DNA of 6,189 nt, taken from positions 31,759 through 37,947 of the forward strand of contig DCTV01000005.1 in NCBI GenBank assembly GCA_002329665.1. The letters are read 5' to 3'. The stretch is from Christensenella sp. UBA1431. Lineage in GTDB: Bacteria > Bacillota > Clostridia > Christensenellales > UBA1431. The stretch's first letter is position 1. The number at the start of each line of letters is the position of its first letter. The notes beneath the pieces were generated by a model. That model worked only from the letters and a program-made list of their open reading frames with translations. It was not told the DNA's origin and did not search any database. Position numbers and translations under genes: made by a program. Shown piece by piece: positions 4,752-6,189 of this stretch.

Positions 4752-6189
4752 TCAGTCTTCGCCGGCGTCCGCGTCCCGGCCGAGTATGGCTTTGACCCTG
4801 TCTTCGTAGAAACCGGCCAGCTCGGAGGCAAACTCCACGTTGTTCGCGCGGCAGACGATCCTGCACCGCGCGCGCGACGCGTGCGGCTGTACGAGGGCGA
4901 ATCCGTCCCTGTGCCTGACGCGCACGCCCTCGACCAGCAGCCTGTCCCCCGGGTCCGCGGCGGCGGAGAGTTCCTTGATAAGCGTGCCCAGCTTCTCGTG
5001 GGCGCAGTCGACCTCGCGCGTTACCGTGCAGACGTCTCCCGTCCGCAGCACAGGCGCGTCCAGCCAGGCGGGGTCGGCCATGCACATCTGCGCGCAGAGG
5101 AGCGCGGCGCACACGGGCTCCGTGAGCACGAGCATGGCCGTCTGCGCCTGGTCCTGCCCTTCGAGCACGGCCCACGCGTCGGCCTCCTCCCGGCCGACGC
5201 GCACCGTCTCGACGCCCCTTTCATTAAGCCATCCCTCGAGGTTCTGCGAGCATTCGAGGAACAGCGGTATCCTTGTCAGGCCGGTGTTGAGGGCCAGCGC
5301 GTAGATCGCGGTGTCCAGCATCTGCACTTCGTTTAATACGCCGTCTTTCGTTACCATGCTAAGCGCGTCGTCCCTGTCGTCGATGAAGAAGCCCGCGCTG
5401 TAAAAGCCCGTATTCACCAGTTCCTCCATCTCACCGGGGTCCTGCATCGTGTCCACCGCCGCACCGACGGCTTTGAGCGCAACGATCAGCGTGTCAGCGC
5501 CCGTGCCGTTCCCGCCGATCACGAACACGCTGTCCCTGGCGGCGGGCAGCATGGTGCCTTTCAGCCTCTTCACGACCGCTTCCATCGACAGCGTGGCGAT
5601 CTCCCTAAGGCCGGGGTGCAGCGCGGCGGACGAGGCCATGTCGTTGGCGTTCTGCGCGATCTTCCTGAACGCCTTGCGCCCCAGGCAGATGCCGTTTTTA
5701 TCCACGACCCGCACGTTCACCTCGTCGCCGACGGCGCGTACGACCATGCCCCATTGGGCTTCTCCCCTCATCAGCGCCTCGCGGATCAGGAGCAGCGGGG
5801 CGACCCCGGCGGCCACCAACGTCGCGCCCAGCGCGCGCCAGCCCAGCGACAGCGCGTCGCAGACAAGCGCCGCGACGCTCCCGCCCTCGTGCGCCAAAAG
5901 GACGCGCCCCGGGGGTCCGAAAGCCTTTTGCATCGCGCGGACCATTTCCATAACGGCTTCGGGGTACATGTCCACGCCCCAGGTCCCGAGCATGCCGCCT
6001 TCGCTCAGCGCGCCGGACGGCGGCAGAGGCTGCCACACGACGTTTTTTCGCACGTTCGCGTCGTCGGCGATCCGTTTCCCGGGCCAGATCATCACGTGGG
6101 GCGAAACCGTCGCGTTCTTCCCCACGACGGTTTCGCTGCCGACGACCGCGCCCTCGCATGCCGTGGCGCCCTCTAATAGGACGCTCCCT
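4752..6189 (-). CDS. Sugar nucleotidyltransferase / phosphohexomutase-like fusion protein, C-terminal part (5' end outside window)
   Basis: The frame is open to the window edge, so this is the last 478 codons of a longer gene. The GTG at 6125 is an internal valine codon. The first 50 or so visible residues have the spaced small and hydrophobic residues of a left-handed beta-helix (hexapeptide repeats), ending in IWPGKRI. In nucleotidyltransferases this domain follows the catalytic domain. The remaining ~430 residues follow the phosphoglucomutase/phosphomannomutase order: GTWGVDMYPE, a domain I Rossmann-like unit, GFFIDDRDDA where the metal loop should be, and a C-terminal DGFALVQPHASRA segment in place of the phosphate loop. 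Such fusions are known in Clostridia and cyanobacteria, usually annotated as mannose-1-phosphate guanylyltransferase/phosphomannomutase. The serine loop, the DxDxD metal loop, the sugar-binding GExSGH loop and the phosphate loop are all unlike the active enzymes, so mutase activity is doubtful. The nucleotidyltransferase half cannot be judged here. The family call is fairly sure; the substrate is unknown. Confidence 0.85.
   Translation of the reverse strand, partial: GSVLLEGATACEGAVVGSETVVGKNATVSPHVMIWPGKRIADDANVRKNVVWQPLPPSGALSEGGMLGTWGVDMYPEAVMEMVRAMQKAFGPPGRVLLAHEGGSVAALVCDALSLGWRALGATLVAAGVAPLLLIREALMRGEAQWGMVVRAVGDEVNVRVVDKNGICLGRKAFRKIAQNANDMASSAALHPGLREIATLSMEAVVKRLKGTMLPAARDSVFVIGGNGTGADTLIVALKAVGAAVDTMQDPGEMEELVNTGFYSAGFFIDDRDDALSMVTKDGVLNEVQMLDTAIYALALNTGLTRIPLFLECSQNLEGWLNERGVETVRVGREEADAWAVLEGQDQAQTAMLVLTEPVCAALLCAQMCMADPAWLDAPVLRTGDVCTVTREVDCAHEKLGTLIKELSAAADPGDRLLVEGVRVRHRDGFALVQPHASRARCRIVCRANNVEFASELAGFYEDRVKAILGRDADAGED

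Noticed and set aside
6123..6125. GTG as the start of the nucleotidyltransferase/mutase gene
   Set aside because: The frame continues upstream to the window edge with hexapeptide-repeat residues (GATACEGAVVGSETVV), so this is an internal codon.

Overview
This window looks like chromosomal DNA from a GC-rich member of the Firmicutes, most likely the Clostridia. The evidence is an RNase J gene, a YlbF-family gene, a Gram-positive-type MltG, AGGAGG-type ribosome binding sites and a textbook sigma-A promoter (TTGTCA, 17 bp, TATAAT). The genus cannot be named from the sequence alone. All five genes recognised lie on the minus strand.

Layout in the direction of transcription, from high to low coordinates. 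(1) 6189-4752 holds the 3' part of a gene for a sugar nucleotidyltransferase fused to a phosphohexomutase-like domain. Its N-terminal part lies outside the window, and the mutase motifs look degenerate. (2) An 85-bp gap carries a strong sigma-A promoter overlapped by an inverted repeat. (3) 4666-3011 is RNase J, started by TTG. (4) 2995-2648 is a YlbF-family protein, 15 bp downstream. (5) 2597-1428 is the endolytic murein transglycosylase MltG, 50 bp further on. Genes 3 to 5 form a probable operon joining RNA decay and processing with peptidoglycan strand release.

Then comes a 426-bp intergenic region (1427-1002) rich in short repeats and dyads but without a convincing gene or classic terminator. 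It ends in a probable promoter for (6), a cytoplasmic SGNH/GDSL hydrolase at 1001-357 that resembles the MsAcT-type arylesterase/acyltransferases. That gene is closed by a 16-bp perfect stem at 297-334, a probable bidirectional terminator. The last 296 bases contain no supportable gene but do contain several short repeats, and may be a dispersed non-coding element.

No CRISPR array, insertion sequence, tRNA, rRNA or phage gene is visible. This is mainly an ordinary housekeeping region. The items most worth a second look are the apparently dead mutase domain, the dyad overlying the rnj promoter, and the two repeat-rich intergenic regions.
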